Positions 62,378-64,000 of a stretch of DNA of 64,000 nt are shown here, piece by piece (within the stretch, counting starts at the first letter, position 1; each line of letters begins with the position of its first letter). Where the stretch lies: assembly GCA_963711675.1 (NCBI GenBank), contig CAVQFB010000011.1, positions 62,001 through 126,000 on the forward strand, read 5' to 3'. Under the pieces are notes generated by a model, which was not told the DNA's origin, did not search any database, and saw only the letters and a list, made by a program, of their open reading frames with translations. The translations under genes and the position numbers were made by a program. Origin of the DNA: CAVQFB01 sp963711675. GTDB taxonomy: Bacteria; Acidobacteriota; Terriglobia; Terriglobales; Acidobacteriaceae.

Positions 62378-63184
62378 ATGCGCACAACATTCACCTTGCT
62401 CATTCTGCTTTCTGTCCCGCTGCTGCCCGCCTTTGCCCAAGGCCCGCCCCTGAACGCCACTGCGGAGGAACTCTTTGACCACGGCATGAATGCCCTGTCG
62501 GGCTCGAACGTCAGCCGCAACGACTTTGAGACAATTGAGTATTTCCGGCGCTCGGCGCAGAAGGGCTACGCGCCCGCGCAAGTTGTGCTGGGTTATTTCT
62601 ACGATACGGGCACGCTCATCGCTGGCGATCAGAACGAAGCGGCCGACTGGTATCGTAAAGCCGCCGACCAGGGCGATCCCCTGGCGCAGTGGTCCCTTGG
62701 CCGCTTGTACTTCCTCGGTAACGGCCCGCGTCAGGACTACAAAGAAGCCGAGCGCTGGCTGAAACCTGCCGCCGATGACGACAACCCGTTCGCAGCCTAT
62801 CTGCTGGGTCGCGTCCTGCTGGAGCGTGACTACACTAAGGCCCCGGGCTATTTCCTCAAGGCTGCACGGCAAGGACTCCCGCAGGCACAGTATCGCTATG
62901 CGGTCGCTTTGAAGGATGGCCGTGGGATTCCGCAGGACCGTGTCAAAGCATACGTCTGGTTTCTGGTCGCAGCGGACGCGACCTACACCACATCCACGAT
63001 CGACTTAAGTGGCATTGAAGGCACGCTGACAACCGCTCAGATCGATCAGGCGAAGGCCAAGGCGCGGGCCCTGGAAGGCAAGGTCTCGCGTCCCGTCGTG
63101 GCCCATGGCTGCACCGGGTGGGTCGGCGAATTTGATGATGTTCCCTTGCCGCCCCCGCCCAAGCTGCAGCGCTTCTGCCGCTGA
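62378..63184 (+). CDS. Secreted Sel1-repeat (SLR/TPR-like) protein
   Basis: The 268-aa product begins with a signal peptide (MRTTFTLLILLSVPLLPAFAQG). Residues about 50-200 contain Sel1-type repeats, each about 36 residues, with AxxGxxxAQxxLGxxYxxG spacing, for example SAQKGYAPAQVVLGYFYDTG, AADQGDPLAQWSLGRLYFLG and AARQGLPQAQYRYAVALKDG. These alpha-solenoids mediate protein contacts in the envelope. The C-terminus is proline-rich with two cysteines. No enzymatic motif is seen. Confidence 0.82.
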   Translation: MRTTFTLLILLSVPLLPAFAQGPPLNATAEELFDHGMNALSGSNVSRNDFETIEYFRRSAQKGYAPAQVVLGYFYDTGTLIAGDQNEAADWYRKAADQGDPLAQWSLGRLYFLGNGPRQDYKEAERWLKPAADDDNPFAAYLLGRVLLERDYTKAPGYFLKAARQGLPQAQYRYAVALKDGRGIPQDRVKAYVWFLVAADATYTTSTIDLSGIEGTLTTAQIDQAKAKARALEGKVSRPVVAHGCTGWVGEFDDVPLPPPPKLQRFCR

Positions 63185-63217
63185 CGCATCGACTTCAGAT
63201 TTTCGTCGCTTCGGCCG

Positions 63218-63517
63218 TCAGTGGTGGGCGCCAAAGGTCGCCAGCCGCCGCTTCTGGAAGTCGGTCACGTCAAGATGATCCGCCTCCAGCGCCGCCTCTT
63301 CTTCCTCCCACTCCTGCGCTTCTGTGTCCTTGAGCTTCCTCAGTAATTCTGCCGCGCAGGACGCGCAGCAGAAGCCTTTCAGATAAGTCCTGCCCTTCTC
63401 GTCTTCGGTGGCATATTCGTAGTTCAAAATCGGAGGCTGAAGTAGGCACATGGTGCATGCCTCCGGAGCATTTATGAACAAGGGATCGAAGGTGGCAAAG
63501 AACAAGCTGTCGGTCAT
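63218..63517 (-). CDS. Small cysteine-rich protein of unknown function
   Basis: The product is 99 aa from the ATG at 63517 with GAGG upstream; an upstream extension lacks support. CTMCLLQ and GFCCASCAAELLRK form two CxxC pairs, likely a zinc site. The rest is an acidic helix (AQEWEEEEAALEADHLDVTD). No family is recognised. It converges on the Sel1 gene. Confidence 0.55.
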   Translation of the reverse strand: MTDSLFFATFDPLFINAPEACTMCLLQPPILNYEYATEDEKGRTYLKGFCCASCAAELLRKLKDTEAQEWEEEEAALEADHLDVTDFQKRRLATFGAHH

Positions 63518-63741
63518 GGCGCACCTCGCACCTCTTACATCCCACTTTTCCGGAAGTTCCGCAGTGACGCGAGTCACGCGCAACGGTTCGTCCGATAACC
63601 TGCTGAGACAGTTCCAAGCTGGCCCTTATCCCCGTCTTGCCGGCTGGCTCAAAATCCAGCGGACAAAAGACCCCCTTGGTTGGTCTTTCTGGCGGGAATT
63701 TGGTTAAATCAAATGCGGGGGACTGCTAGCTTACTCACACC

Positions 63742-64000
63742 GTGATCGATATCCATTGCCACATCCTTCCCGAGATCGACGACGGGGCCAAGTCATGGGA
63801 GATGGCCCAACAAATGTGCCAGATGGCCGTCGCCGACGGCATCACGGACATCGTGGCCACCCCCCATGCCAACGACCGCTACCTCTACGACCGCGAATCG
63901 CTGCAGGCAACGCTCAGCCAGCTTCAGGAGAAGGTAGGCAACTCACCTCGGCTGGCACTCGGCTGTGATTTCCACCTCTCCTACGACAATCTGCAAGCGG
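63742..64000 (+). CDS. PHP-domain tyrosine phosphatase (CpsB/YwqE-like), start only
   Basis: A frame opening at GTG 63742 encodes IDIHCHILPEIDDGAKSWEM and then ADGITDIVATPHAND, and runs off the right edge. HCH and TPH are metal-binding motifs of the PHP family. CpsB-like enzymes dephosphorylate the tyrosine kinase that controls exopolysaccharide assembly. About 86 residues are visible of an expected 250. The start is not certain because no strong ribosome-binding site is seen. Confidence 0.85.
   Translation, partial: MIDIHCHILPEIDDGAKSWEMAQQMCQMAVADGITDIVATPHANDRYLYDRESLQATLSQLQEKVGNSPRLALGCDFHLSYDNLQA

Noticed and set aside
1..64000. tRNA and rRNA genes
   Set aside because: No cloverleaf-type or rRNA-like sequence was recognised by eye; a dedicated covariance search was not possible.

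Overview
This window looks like a chromosomal segment of an Acidobacteriota bacterium (Terriglobia-like). That placement is an inference from gene content: a DUF1800/DUF1501 pair, GloVer- and HAF-repeat secreted proteins, a winged-helix/TPR receptor, a stand-alone nuoB, a REP-associated transposase and many dispersed intergenic palindromes in high-GC DNA. No rRNA or tRNA gene was seen, so the placement is not proven.

Layout. 1-17.6 kb is mostly housekeeping and signalling: the 3' part of a phosphofructokinase, a Tat-type queuosine-salvage-like hydrolase, an alpha/beta hydrolase, an M49-like metallopeptidase, a HAD phosphatase, a GAF/HD-GYP protein, the DUF1800/DUF1501 pair, a GGDEF cyclase, a Rieske protein, nuoB, a winged-helix/TPR receptor and a diheme cytochrome. 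17.6-28.7 kb is accessory and repeat-rich. It holds a BrnT/BrnA toxin-antitoxin pair in one operon with a KGGxGR-type ParA-like ATPase and a winged-helix protein with a hydrophobic C-terminus, an SDR protein, small and repeat secreted proteins, an RsbU-like phosphatase, a decayed ECF sigma factor and a RAYT transposase between REP palindromes. 28.7-37 kb has secreted or lipid-anchored proteins, a VOC protein, a GT39-type glycosyltransferase and a methyltransferase. 37-40 kb has two APC permeases, the first frameshifted. 40-45.8 kb is a one-carbon cluster: a GcvT-family protein, two PYROXD2-like flavoproteins and PurU.

47.5-57 kb, on the minus strand, holds RNase E/G and the cell-shape genes rodA, mrdA, mreD, mreC and mreB. 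The last four carry many frameshifts in this sequence, as do the nearby FecR-like gene and the aldehyde dehydrogenase. Because unrelated neighbours are hit too, sequence error is at least as likely as gene decay. 60-64 kb has an aminotransferase, a Sel1-repeat protein and the start of a CpsB-type PHP phosphatase.

The strongest candidates for something undescribed are two. The first is the four-gene operon at 18.4-21.6 kb, behind a promoter bracketed by two identical GTATATAC palindromes 42 bp apart, with related composite repeats on both sides. The second is a family of degenerate 7-bp tandem arrays filling the gaps between genes, which in two cases carry the AGGAG ribosome-binding sequence of the next gene.
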